Notes under the pieces: model-generated
The model's database searches: none
What the model was told of the DNA's origin: nothing
What the model saw: only the letters and a program-made list of their open reading frames with translations
Source: Microglena sp. YARC
Lineage: Eukaryota; Chlorophyta; Chlorophyceae; Chlamydomonadales; Chlamydomonadaceae
Assembly: GCA_022414725.1 (NCBI GenBank)
Contig: CM039464.1
Span: forward strand, 62,179,858 to 62,243,857
DNA length: 64,000 bases
Reading direction: 5' to 3'
Translations under genes and position numbers: made by a program
Part shown: one piece after another, positions 30,828 to 41,518 of the stretch
How positions within the stretch are numbered: the first letter of the stretch is position 1
Layout of the letters: each line of letters begins with the position of its first letter

Positions 30828-32558
30828 CTATTCCCCCAGGGTTGATGGTGTAGCTTTGTCCTGCAGCCGGACATATACTGCAGCACCTATTTTGCTAGGA
30901 TGCCCTGGTTTACCTTTTATTAGGCTACCATCTGTGTAGACCTGGAGGCCAGAGGAGGGGGTAGCAAGGTAAAAACAGGGGTGGGTAATGGTAAGAGGAG
31001 AGGGGGGAGGGTGTTGGTGGAGTATAGGTTGCCAGGGATTTTTGGCAAGAGATTTAAGTTTCCGAGGGTAGGTGATGACAATATCAGTGAAAGTAAGGGT
31101 GGAAGGTGGTGTGATAGTAGAGGGCTCCCAGGATGAGGAGAGGCTTTGCATGTAGTATGTCCATTGGTCAATAAAGTCTGGGAGTTTAGGAAAGTAAGTC
31201 TCTTGGCTGTGAGGGTTGCATATAAGGATGAGGTGTAATTTTTGAGTGGAGGGTGGGGTGTGAGATTTGCTGCCAAGCCATATTTCAGAGGTAGTATAAA
31301 ATTCAGACTGTGGTCTAGAGTCAATGTAGTGGATCCAGGAGTGGTGGAGGAGAGTTTTGTAAGAGGCAGCAAGGTCATCAGGGAGGAGCATCAGGGTGCA
31401 GGTAGGGCTGAGAGTATTTTCAGCATGGTCAGCACTGGCTAGAGCCCACCTTAGAGCTTGGTGTGCTTGTGTGGTGGAATTGGGAATGTCCACCAGTGAG
31501 CCCCCAGTCCAGATGGTAAGAAAGGGGTCTTGGTTGGAGCCAAAGAGCTGGTCAGCAGGGCTGGTAGAAGAGAAGCTGGCGAGGCTTTGGTCGTAGCTAA
31601 GAGGATTGGAGGTACGATGGTGAGTAATGCCCAGAGCAGCTGCTGCTTGGTAGAGGAAGGGAGACAGAATGTTAGTGGCAGCAGGAGCAGCTCTGTATCT
31701 GGTGAAGAGGGCAGCTAGGTCAGTGTGGTATGTTCCTCCTTGGGTCAGTTGGTTCCATTTGGTTGAGTAGTGATTTTTAAAGTGGTCATAGTTTTGTTTA
31801 AGAGAGGTGAGCCTGTCGTTGGGAATGTGCCCAAGACAGTGACCTGTGGGGTTATAAAGATATGAAACGTTGGTATGTGCGTGTGTGGATTGGCAATCCA
31901 GAGTAGTGAGGATGCCTGTTTGTATAATGTAGGCTGAGGGTGGTTGAATGTCCCAGTCTGGGTGTCTGTCGTGTGTGTCAATTTTCAGAAGTTTGTGAAC
32001 AAGGTTGTGGTTGTCAGCATTAAATCCTGGGGAGGTGGCCCATTGGCCTTGTTGCTGGAGGTTAGTGAGGTGGGTGTCCTTCCTGGGATTGAGGTATGTG
32101 GTTATCGGAGGAGTGGTTTTAAAGGTGTGGGTTAATTGGTCATATGTTGGTTGTCCTACCAGTTCAACAAGGTGAGCCGCATGGTGAGATTGAGGCTTCC
32201 AGTGTATGGTGGAGGTAGTGGGGGTGAGAGGAGTGCAATGGTGGATGCTGTATCCCATGCGTGTGTAGGAGTTGATATGGTCGTTGTGCATGATGGTTGG
32301 GGCCCATTGGACGTGGACAACGGTGGTGGTGGCAAGTTTGTCGTCGTTGTAAGAGCGCTTGCCCCGCCAGCTCGTAATGTGCAGGGCTCTGTACTGAGAT
32401 CCGTAAGTAAGGTGAAGCAGGCGCGCCGGTGGTGCAGGTGCGCTGCTGGCTGGGAATGTCATGGCCTCGCGGATCCTGTCAGGGTGCGAGGTGGAGGTTA
32501 TTTTATATGCGCGGTAGAATTTGGAGGAGGAGGAGTGTCGGATCCAGGATTTGCACAA
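30828..32558 (-). pseudogene. LINE B connector and RNase H, first half
   Basis: 576 open codons. The first 500 are a poorly conserved connector, with a stretch (LMLLPDDLAASYKTLLHHSW ... KLHLILICNPHS) that aligns with LINE A (FLLLPSWPTSPLSYWLSHPS ... RLHLVCIGNHSG). Near the end, LQVYTDGSLIKGKPGHPSK is the first RNase H motif with its catalytic Asp. Confidence 0.72.
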
Positions 32559-33667
32559 TAGTGGCGCGCTGACCAGGTGGCGTCACTGTTGGGGCAGCCC
32601 CATGCTTGGTGCGCGTGACTGCCTGCGATCTGCGTGGGCCACGCCCACCATTGGTTTCCTTCCAGGTCCCCAGTGGGGTCCGCCTCGTAGTCTGCATCAG
32701 TAACGGAGGCGTGAGGTTGGTAGCGCTGGGTAAGTGGGGTGGAGGATTCGATAGGAGCAGGAAATTTAACGTTGTCTGTCGTGTTCTGCGAAATTGCGTA
32801 GCCAGGCGCAAGTTGCCTGTGGGAGAGGGGGAGTGGGTCAGAGTGAGTTGGAGGAGTGACGGTTTGGAAGGAGGAGAGGTGTGCGGTGAGGCGGTTCAGG
32901 GATCGTTTGTGGTGTTTAGTAATTTTGTGTGAAGTAATAAGAGAGAGGTCTGTAGTGCTGATAAGATGAGTTCCCATGGGGGTGACCAGGTCGTGGTATG
33001 AGTAGATGTCCAGGTCGTGAAAAGGAGTCATTAGTGAGACAGGGATTGCCTGTGGTGGAAGAGGGAGAGAGTGTATGTTAAGTTTGTCAAGGAGTTCTGT
33101 GTCATTCCAAGAAATTATCATGTCAGATTTTTTAATAATTTCCAGCTGGCGTGCTAGGGACATATATTTAAGTTGCTTGCTGGAGAGAGAGAGAGGATCT
33201 AGAGTGGTCATGGTGGAGGTTGATTTGTCAAGAAGAGCCCTGGTGAGAATTCCCAGGTGACCTTGGTCGTTCATGGACTGGGTGAGGGCTGTTGCAGTAA
33301 TCTGAGTATATTCAGTGAGTAGAGAAGGCATCCCTAGTCCTGCCTCTGTTTTAGGGAGGTGGAGTGCTCTTGTCGGAAAGGATCTGAGTATACGGATGGA
33401 GGGGTGAGAGAGCCAATACGAGAGTGGGGAGGTAGGCCAAGAAGGGAGGAGGAGGAAGGTACAAGTAGGGATGTCGTCGTTGAGGGCAGAGGAGATGGCC
33501 CACCGGATGGATCGGAGGAGAGTTGTAGAGCATTTACTATCACCCCTACCGGTATTATTTTGTAAGTTAGGATATGTGGATTGATGGTTTCTATCATCTG
33601 ACCAGGGTACTTCCAAGAGCGCGCTTTTGTGCGCTGGCGCGCTGCCTTTTTGAGCCCCACTGCGCAT
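32498..33667 (-). pseudogene. Chimeric open frame: copied LINE A segment joined in frame to LINE B reverse transcriptase end
   Basis: 389 open codons. Codons up to about PSIRI (33,384) come from the duplicated block and match LINE A. From FPTRALHLPKTEAGLGMPSL on it is the LINE B reverse transcriptase thumb and downstream region. The initial ATG lies inside the MITE, so this is an accidental open frame. Confidence 0.65.
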
Positions 33668-34052
33668 TTCGCGCGGTTTTTTGCAACATCTGTGGGCACA
33701 GCATGCACATTTTGCGCTTTTTGCACTACAAAGCGCAGTTGTGTTCCCTTCAAGTGCGCTAAAGCGCTGGCCAATTTGGTCAATGGAAGTACCATGCAGC
33801 TGACATCATCAAATTCGCAAACATAATACCGGTAGTTGTATTACCGACTCCTTCGTTATCGCCAAGTTTCCTGGGGTTCACTGCAGGGTACTACTTCTTG
33901 CCAAATTTGTCAGCGCTTAAAGCGCACGCACACACATCGAATTGGTCAGCGCTTTTTAGTGCAGAAATCGCAAAAAACCCATCGCTTTCGGGTTTGGCCT
34001 AGCGATGCTAGGGGGGCTTCAAAAACGAAAAAAAAATGCCATTATAAGTATA
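33384..34052. repeat. 669-bp duplicated block, copy 2
   Basis: Copy of 28,342-29,010. It includes the MITE (about 33,603-33,796), the partial MITE (from 33,884) and the cut end of LINE A, here abutting LINE B. Confidence 0.93.
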
Positions 34053-34102
34053 AGTATATAGTTGCCATTATAACATCATCTCATTCTCTAGCAAGGCTAT
34101 TT

Positions 34103-34378
34103 TCACATAATCGTCGTCCTTACGGTCAAAGATTTTATTCCAAAAGCCAGGACGGTACATTGTCTCAACCATTGAGCCCATGTAGGTGATATATTGAGTT
34201 TATTAAGTACCAAGGCGGTAGAGGTGTTATATCTGACGCCAATAGCCCTTTTCATTAACTTATTCTGAATAGTTTTACATTTTCCTTCGAGATGAGCATT
34301 GATTTTGCCCAGACTATCTGGAGCCCAAACTTGACTCCCAAAGTTATTGTTATGGTACACCTTTTTTAGGTGTACCAT
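34103..34378 (-). pseudogene. LINE fragment (end of a reverse transcriptase)
   Basis: GSQVWAPDSL...IQNKLMKRAIGVRY and LNISPTWAQW match the typical sequence after the catalytic core of LINE reverse transcriptases (Y/S-G-x-x-VW ... IQ-x-x-x-x-R-x-ILG). 91 codons only; a third, different element. Confidence 0.55.
34352..34378. repeat. 11-bp perfect inverted repeat (hairpin)
   Basis: ATGGTACACCT (34,352-34,362) and AGGTGTACCAT (34,368-34,378) with a T5 loop. Confidence 0.85.
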
Positions 34379-34379
34379 G

Positions 34380-35395
34380 CTGACCCTATGTGCGTGAGGT
34401 CCGACCGGGTCTGTGACCCCGGACCGTAGGCCAGCTAAGTGGCTGGTACCGCCAGCCAGCTACGGGCCCTTTAGTTGCAGTACAGGCAGGCCCTAGGCCG
34501 CCATCTGTGTTTGGCTACTAAGCTACAGCAGGCTTTTCCTGCGACTATCTTGTACAACGTGTAACAACTGCGTTAGCGCCCATCGTTCCATTGCCTGCAA
34601 GAAGCAAGGAAAACTATAGTTATGGATGTGTTGGATAAATGTGCCATGAAGGCTGCATATAGGTAACTTATAATATTGCAATATTATAATTAATGCCAAT
34701 TGGCATTTGCGAGATTCATCTCTTTGCACCTTTTCCATAGTGCATGCATAGCCCTGTTGGCGGAAACATGGGCATCGTGTGCCGCCATCCCTGCAACCAA
34801 TTGTATACGGTAGCCTGCGTCCTAAAGCCGACCGCCCTTATTTTTTTGTGGTGTTTTACCCTTTTCCCATCGGATATGAATATGGGCGGTTATTGGTTGT
34901 CGATCCGACAAGACTATGATCAGGCTACAAGTACATGCTTTTTGGTTTCCGTGGTATCCGAGGGGACTTGTACTTGAAAGGCGGTGAGGAGCCAAGCCAA
35001 CCGCCCTTGTTTTTTGACTCATACTTGGAAGACGGTGAGGACTGAGGAGCCCATAGTTGACTGAAAAACCATGTAACAATCCAATATAATCATAAACAGG
35101 TTAGTGTTGAGCCAAGGGAAGGGCGGTGCGAGGATACGCAAAATGAAAATATGAACCGTTCGTGACTAGCTAACGACCATATATAAGCACATGCAAGCAG
35201 CGCAGGTTGGATTGAATGAAGTTGGAAGGCGGTAGATAAACATAGACAAAATATGCTTGGCAAGAAAGACAGACATAACTTTCAGCAGTGTGCCCGCCCA
35301 CAAACTGTTTCCCTTGACCTACAATCATGTAGCACACAACGGTACAATATTAAAGACATTAAATGATTTCCAACCTTCTGCTCCATATCACATGT
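34380..35395. other. No gene seen
   Basis: Unique-looking sequence with a loose repeat of 'ccgcccttatttttt' type phrases (34,827 and 35,001). No convincing coding frame. Confidence 0.4.
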
Positions 35396-35408
35396 ACCAT
35401 ATGTAGGG

Positions 35409-35742
35409 TATCAGCTTGGATAACACTCCGGAGAGTGGACTTTGTGTGTGCAGCACGCCAATCTATAAATGCGGAGACGAGAATATGTTACAAGCACAGG
35501 AGACCCATTAAGGGGCACCAGTGGAGGAAGGAGCGGCAGCCTGTAACGTGATCAGGGTACAGGCTAGACAGGTGACGCAGCCAACAGGAAGCTGTCACTA
35601 AGTCAAGAAGGATGACACAGCCTACGGGAAGCTGTCACTACGGGAAGCTGGCACAGTACTGGCAGAGCCGATAGTTCTAAGGAAGTACATAAGTAGTCAC
35701 CAAGACATAAAACAAGTGAGAGCACTGCTATTCATGCTGATA
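35409..35742. repeat. Left LTR of the 4.3-kb element
   Basis: 334 bp, starts 'tatcagcttggataac', ends 'ttcatgctgata'. Confidence 0.88.
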
Positions 35743-38700
35743 CTCCACCTATGACGCAGGTGACATACAATACTAGTACTCCACTATGGCACTGGGGACA
35801 TAGAACCATTAACTGGTAGCAAACACAAATTATTAAGGAACGGCGGAAAAAACAGGAAACCAGAAGAAAGCCTTGTCTAAAATAAAAGGATGAGAAAGGA
35901 TGAACCAAAAACCACTGTAGTACTCCGAAAATGTAGCAGCAAAAACTTGGGTCATACCGAGCTGAGCTGAGACCAAAATGGAAATGTAACCATCCATGGT
36001 AAGCGCAAAAATACTATTCATCCAGAATAGTAGGCACCAAACCAGAAAATCACAGGGAGGCCAAACAGAAATCAATCCCAATACCAAAGGAAGGGGAACA
36101 ACGGTGACTGAAAGAACCGAGAACTTAACCTAAAGAGAAGACTGAAAAAAAAAAAACGTATATCAAAGTTGGGGAACAACGGTATAGAAAACCCGATCCG
36201 GGAATAGGAACCTAACGCCAATCAATGATAACTAAAGAGACGGATTGAAATATCGTGTGAGCGCAGCACACGAGAGAATCAAAGCCTAAAGGACGCAGAC
36301 AAGAGGACACTAAAGACTACGATGGAAAAAAAAGTCGATGGAAAAATCCACTACCTTAAAAACTATTATTAGCATAGAATTCATGACTAGGTTGGGATGA
36401 AAAAACCATGATGAACTGGTTTCTCACTCAAAGATGGAAGTAAGAAGATGTATGAAAGTTAATTATCATAAATCCCCAGCTACGGCACTAACGAAAAACA
36501 GTCTAAGAGGTGGGTATCGCACCGCAAAGAACTCGTGCACTCAAGACAAACCAAGCGCCTAACTAAAGCAAACCAAACCTGCAGCAACTGTTAAAATCCA
36601 AAGGATGCAGTTAAAATTTTCAAGAAACTTGTAACCAACAAAGGAAACGCAGTTCAATGAACAATAGAAGGGTAGATGTACAACCATAGTACATAAAATC
36701 TATTGTCCACCTGAAAATAGTAAACGCATAAAAAGGACTTCAAAGAATTTACTGCAAAGGATGGACTGAAAGGGCGCTTGAAATACACTCGGAAAACAAG
36801 AAAGAGGTGAGCGGCGGTACATCTGCAAGTACAACTGCAAGATTACCCAGCCCACCAATTCACAGTAAAATCCGAAGGGAAACAACTACTACACTCCACA
36901 AAAAGTTCCAATCACATGAGGGGCTGGTGATCTAAAAACAGTGTGGAGTAAAAAGAAATAGCTAATCTATGATGAGCTCCACCGAACGAACCATCTGCCT
37001 ATGGAACTAAGAGTCAGAAACCATCAAGACGCTATAACGGTGGTCTGAATTAAGTACCACCTTCCACCAAAACCAAGAAAGACAGCTGAAAGGAAGCTGC
37101 CTAAACAAAGCGTCGTAACGCTCCACCAATCTAGACTACCTATAAGTCAGTCTAGGAGGTGCTGAGGAATAGGCACTCACACATAGGGCCATGTTAACCT
37201 ACGTATGAGAACCAGCAACCTAAAACAATGAATCCTGGGTTGACTGTAACACCCCAGCCATACGCAGTATCAAGCTAGACCAGTGTTCAAGATCATCACT
37301 TACCCATTCGGCAACGGCTACATCATCACATGGGCTTGACCCGAGTAATCCACCAGGGACGACAGGAGGCGTCGGAATTATCGACACCCGCGAGCCATCC
37401 GAGGTGGTCGGAGGTTGGCGACTATTAGTCAATGGACCTGATCCAGGTACCACTATGATCGAAGGCTGTCTAAATCCTAAAGCTTCACCGCTAAAACGTG
37501 GCACAGAGGAGGGCCTGGCGACCCCCTGAGATTCGGCTAAGATTATAGTTGGATATCCAACTCCCCCCCGCCCTAAAACTTCACACACAATACAGCAAGA
37601 TCAGGCCCTGGTCTAGAATGCAACAATGATACATCCAGCCAGGCCAGCCAACAACAATTGGGGTTGTTAAAGGGCGTAGGGAATTACCGGCAACACATAA
37701 CATATCACCGTTTGATGACAGGAGGGATGCAAGCGGGCACGGGGACCCATACTAAAGGGAGAACCCAGGAAGACAGTTTAGAACTGAACTGGAGATAGAG
37801 AGTACATCACTACTCACTACTAACTGGCGCAACATTGGAAACCCAAATATAATAACCCTTACTCACCAGGGAATACCCAACCAGTCTACCAAATAATGCC
37901 TTTCTAACTAGCTTGTTGCGTGACTGCCCAATACTAAGATTACATAGCAAGGGCAACCAAACAAACGCAACAACGACACATCAGGTGCAACCCCAAAGAA
38001 AAGCTCCGAAGGAGTCTTGTCTCCCTAGATGAACACCGCGATTGCGAAGATAACACACTAGCACCATGCTGAGCAGTGTATCATCAACAACTCATGCATG
38101 CCCAACTAATCGAAATCAACCATGCCTCTATACCACTTAACTACAAATTCCTAAGCCCTATCAGAACTCAAACACTTGAACTCAAACTCACGTAGCGAAG
38201 GCATACACCTAAGGGGGGAACCAGGGGCACGGGAAGACAAAGTAGTAACTCTGACGAACCACGGAACGCACCCAGGGGTCACAAGGAGCCTAAGAGAGAA
38301 AAATATCCACCAAGATATCATGCCAAAGATCCTCCACGGCCGCTGGACTAGGGCAGGACGGCGTCCACTGCGGCCTGTAGCATGGGCGAAGTCCGGCGCT
38401 GCGAGACCTGGGATCACAGAAGGTGGGGAAGCGTTAGGTCGAAGTCGAGATTTGAGGTATGGGAAAAAGGAGACGAGAATGACAGTGCAGCAAGTCACAC
38501 CTGGTGCAGAAATCGCACCAATGGCAGAAATCGCAAATCGCAAGGGCAGAATTCGAACATTTATCGCTAGGATGCGAAGAGCAGAGCCGAGGCATGTAAA
38601 GGTCCTAATATCCCGCCGTCGATGATCAGTCAATCCCAAGTCCCCCCCTCTATCGCTCGACTCACCCGGTTGGGGGGTAGAGGGAGCAGCACCCGTAGTG

Positions 38701-39401
38701 GTGCTGACCATACCCCCCTGCTTCCTACACCTCCAGAATCTCCAGGTCCAGACGCGTAGGTCGTCCTCCTCTGGCGAATCCTACGGCAGTGCGGCGATCC
38801 GCCAGTTTGATCGAAAAATTTCTCCAGAAGGTAGCACAGAGCCACTAGAGCGCAAGTTCATGCCAGGAGCCGACTGTCGGCTGGGCAGAGCAAAGGGGGC
38901 AAAGACGACGTAGACATCAGCAGGGAGCTTGGTCGGCTTGGCAACCTCCGGTATGCAGGCAGAGCCTCAAACACCGGAGAAAGGTCAGCGACGACAAGGA
39001 CGCGAGCAGACGAAGACGGGGTATCTCCACCGATGTCCAGGCTAGTCGCCGACTTGAGTCTGCACGTCACAGTCATCTACGACAGACGGGAGGAGGCGAC
39101 AGACGGCAGGGGAGGAAAAGAAGAGAAGATGGAGGAATGACCGGGGGGGGTTACTTCCACGATGGCGGAAGGACTCTCATGACCGCTAGCAGAGGCAGCT
39201 GGTGCACAAACGTCTAGCCAATCATCAAGAGGAGCCGTTCCTCCGTTGGAAGGATTGGTCGCAGTCATCGCTGAGAATGATACTGCGCATCCCGCGCGTC
39301 CAGGAAAGACCATCCATGTCATGGAGTTTCTCAAAATGGCGGGAGGTCCTCGCGGAAGTTGCATCGTAAAGCAGTGGTAGTAAATGAAGGACCGTATAAC
39401 C

Positions 39402-39735
39402 TATCAGCTTGGATAACACTCCGGAGAGTGGACTGTGTGTGTGCAGCACGCCAATCTATAAATGCGGAGACGAGAATATGTTACAAGCACAGGAGACCCA
39501 TTAAGGGGCACCAGTGGAGGAAGGAGCGGCAGCCTGTAACCTGATCAGGGTACAGGCTAGACAGGTGACGCAGCCAACAGGAAGCTGTCACTAAGTCAAG
39601 AAGGATGACACAGCCTACGGGAAGCTGTCACTACGGGAAGCTGGCACAAAACTGGCAGAGCCGATAGTTCTAAGGAAGTACATAAGTAGTCACCAAGACA
39701 TAAAACAAGTGAGAGCACTGCTATTCATGCTGATA
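39402..39735. repeat. Right LTR of the 4.3-kb element
   Basis: 334 bp, same ends as the left LTR. Confidence 0.88.
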
Positions 39736-39931
39736 TAGGGGTCGGCAATATGATATCATATTATATCATGTCATCTTATGATATCATATGTTGCCGCCGG
39801 TCTGACAAGGTAACTTTGCCCTGGGGCATCACATCATATGATATCAAATCATATGATTTTTGTATGATATCATATGATATCATACTCGTCTTTGGTCAAC
39901 ATCATATGATTTGCCGTTCCCTAACCATATG

Positions 39932-40295
39932 CTCTAAGTGCAAGCATGCAAACACTACTATTACACTACGCACTTATACACACCGTGCTTGGTCCTAATA
40001 CGCTATGTACTAATTAGCTACCCAGCTAGCACTCTAGCAGATGACGCACGCGCAGCCTTCCTTTTGAGGGTCAGACTCAGTCTTGGCAGTTCCACCTGGA
40101 AGCAAGCAAGGAAAACATTGGAAATTAGTATGAGCTGCCCAGTTTGGGTTGAGGTTTGAGTTGACGTTGGGTTTGGGTTTGGGTTTGGGTTTGTGTGTGT
40201 GTGTGTGTGGGGGGGGGGGGGGTATTGTTTTGGCTAGGCATAGCAGCTTTTAGAAATATGAGGCAGAACCTGGCCAGAAGAAACAAAATTGTCAA
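39932..40295. other. No gene seen; GTTTGG and GT simple repeats
   Basis: Simple repeats at 40,160-40,225; nothing coding recognised. Confidence 0.4.
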
Positions 40296-40500
40296 GTCCT
40301 ATGCAGCGTCGCAAGCGACGCGGAAAATTGGCGTAGTGTGTTGGCAACGGAACGAAAGGTGGCAACGATGGCACGGCCAAAGCGAGTTCGTTACGCGACC
40401 GTTGCCTGACGTGTCAGGCTTCAAGTTCCCCCCCCCCCGATCAAACGGACAAATGGGTAAACATGGGGGCTCCCGCCCCCTTGAAGAAGGGGCGTCCCTT
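40296..40500 (+). repeat. Dispersed repeat R1, copy 4
   Basis: 'ctatgcagcgtcgcaagcga' to 'ctcccgcccccttgaagaag'; the start contains the perfect hairpin gcgtcgc-aa-gcgacgc. Confidence 0.65.
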
Positions 40501-40930
40501 CCAGTTTTTTTTACGACGACGCGTCGCCACTCCGTCGCCCCCCCACGCGGCACGCTACAAAATCCGGTGGGCTACACAACTTTTCTGAAATCAGGCTTCA
40601 GTAGCCCACCCTGGTACTCAAACGTGCCTAGAAAAATCTGAAATAAAAAACACAGAGTCCCTTCCAAAAAATACTTCGAGCTGCCACAGGAAGTGAGATT
40701 GAAGGAACCCTCCCGTTTGCATGTACCGTACATACTGGAGAATGCCTACCATGTTGGGTTTATTTGGTTTCGCAGCCCGCAACTACGTCTGAGCTTGGAC
40801 TACCGCGCGACAGCACGGAGGGAAGGTCTCTACCTCTTCCAAGGCGGCAAGTCTGAAATGTGTGAACCTGGCCAGTGCTCGAACCACATACCTGTCAGAT
40901 GCTGGGTAATACTATACCATACAGCCAGAG

Positions 40931-40968
40931 CTAGATCAAGGTTCCCCATTTCCCTCCCCAATGCACCC
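40931..40968 (-). CDS. Ubiquitin-fold gene, candidate last exon 4
   Basis: After 'gaatctgtag', in phase 1, it reads GVHWGGKWGTLI-stop (TAG at 40,931-40,933). It is the last of about ten units sharing 'ctttgaatgtgtag' and 'ggtgcatgggggagg'. No prenylation Cys is present. The true end may be shifted by an error in a G-run or lie elsewhere. Confidence 0.35.
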
Positions 40969-41478
40969 CTACAGATTCAAAGAAAATGCCCCCCCCCCCC
41001 CCCCCCCCCCTCTCGCACGCTCACCACCACACATCGCCCTCCCCAATGCCCCCTACACATTCAAAGAAAATGCCCCCCCCCCCCCCCCTCCTCCCCCCCC
41101 ACTCTCACACCACACCACCCTTTGCCTCTCCCCAATGCCCTACACATTCAAAGAAATGCCCCCCCCCCCCCCCCACACACACTCTCACACACCACCACAC
41201 CCTTCGCCCCTCCCAATGCACCCCAACACATTCCAAGAAGATGGCTCCGATCTACATCCTAGCCCCACCCCCACCCCCCTCCTAACCCCTCTCACGCACC
41301 ACTACCACACACTTCCCCCTCACCTTGAACCCCTACACATTCCAAGATGATGGCCCCGATCTACATACTAGCTCCCTCACACACAGTACCACACCACCAC
41401 CCTTCGCCTCTCCCCCATGCAACCTACACGTTCCGAGAGGATGCCTCCCAATCTACATAGGAGCCCAGCTACCCCCCC

Positions 41479-41518
<40 letters not shown>

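Larger units (their letters stand above)
29050..33395 (-). mobile_element. LINE B: 5'-truncated non-LTR retrotransposon, same family as LINE A
   Basis: Minus-strand order: end of the reverse transcriptase and thumb (LPKTEAGLGMPSLLTEYTQI, from 33,370), a long connector (32,558 to 30,950), then RNase H (QVYTDGSLIKGKPGHPSKIG near 30,940; KVRSHTGILGNDRADTLARKA near 30,590). A zinc motif follows (CPICHTCEDGAGHILAGC, then KGLYIKRHDAA), then an endonuclease-like region (MRPDLAVLPD ... LWVLELGYCSD). Both protein order and local similarity match LINE A. Frameshifts separate the parts, so it is inactive. Its left end (33,395) is fused to the copied block that carries the start of LINE A. Confidence 0.8.
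35409..39735. mobile_element. 4.3-kb LTR element with 334-bp LTRs, coding content unrecognised
   Basis: LTRs 35,409-35,742 and 39,402-39,735 have exactly the same length and differ at only a few bases. They start TATCAGC and end GCTGATA, an unusual terminus in place of TG...CA. The 5-bp duplication TAGGG flanks the element (35,404-35,408, 39,736-39,740). No protease, reverse transcriptase or integrase is visible on either strand. On the minus strand, open stretches at 39,364-39,077 and 37,588-37,220 could be gag remnants. A Cys-rich frame near 38,595-38,478 contains CDFCHWCDFCTRCDLLHC. Probably a non-autonomous (LARD-like) element. Confidence 0.8.
35396..39931. mobile_element. hAT-like MITE, family 2, interrupted by an LTR element
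   Basis: 8-bp duplication ACCATATG at 35,396-35,403 and 39,924-39,931. The MITE is TAGGG (35,404-35,408) plus 39,736-39,923 (TAGGGGTCGGCAA ... TTGCCGTTCCCTA), with an ATATGATATCAT-rich interior. The LTR element sits 5 bp inside the left end and duplicated TAGGG. Confidence 0.88.

Noticed and set aside
38151..38711. Overlapping open frames on both strands as a host gene
   Set aside because: They lie inside the 4.3-kb LTR element and show no recognised domain. Only a Cys-rich stretch in another frame is notable.
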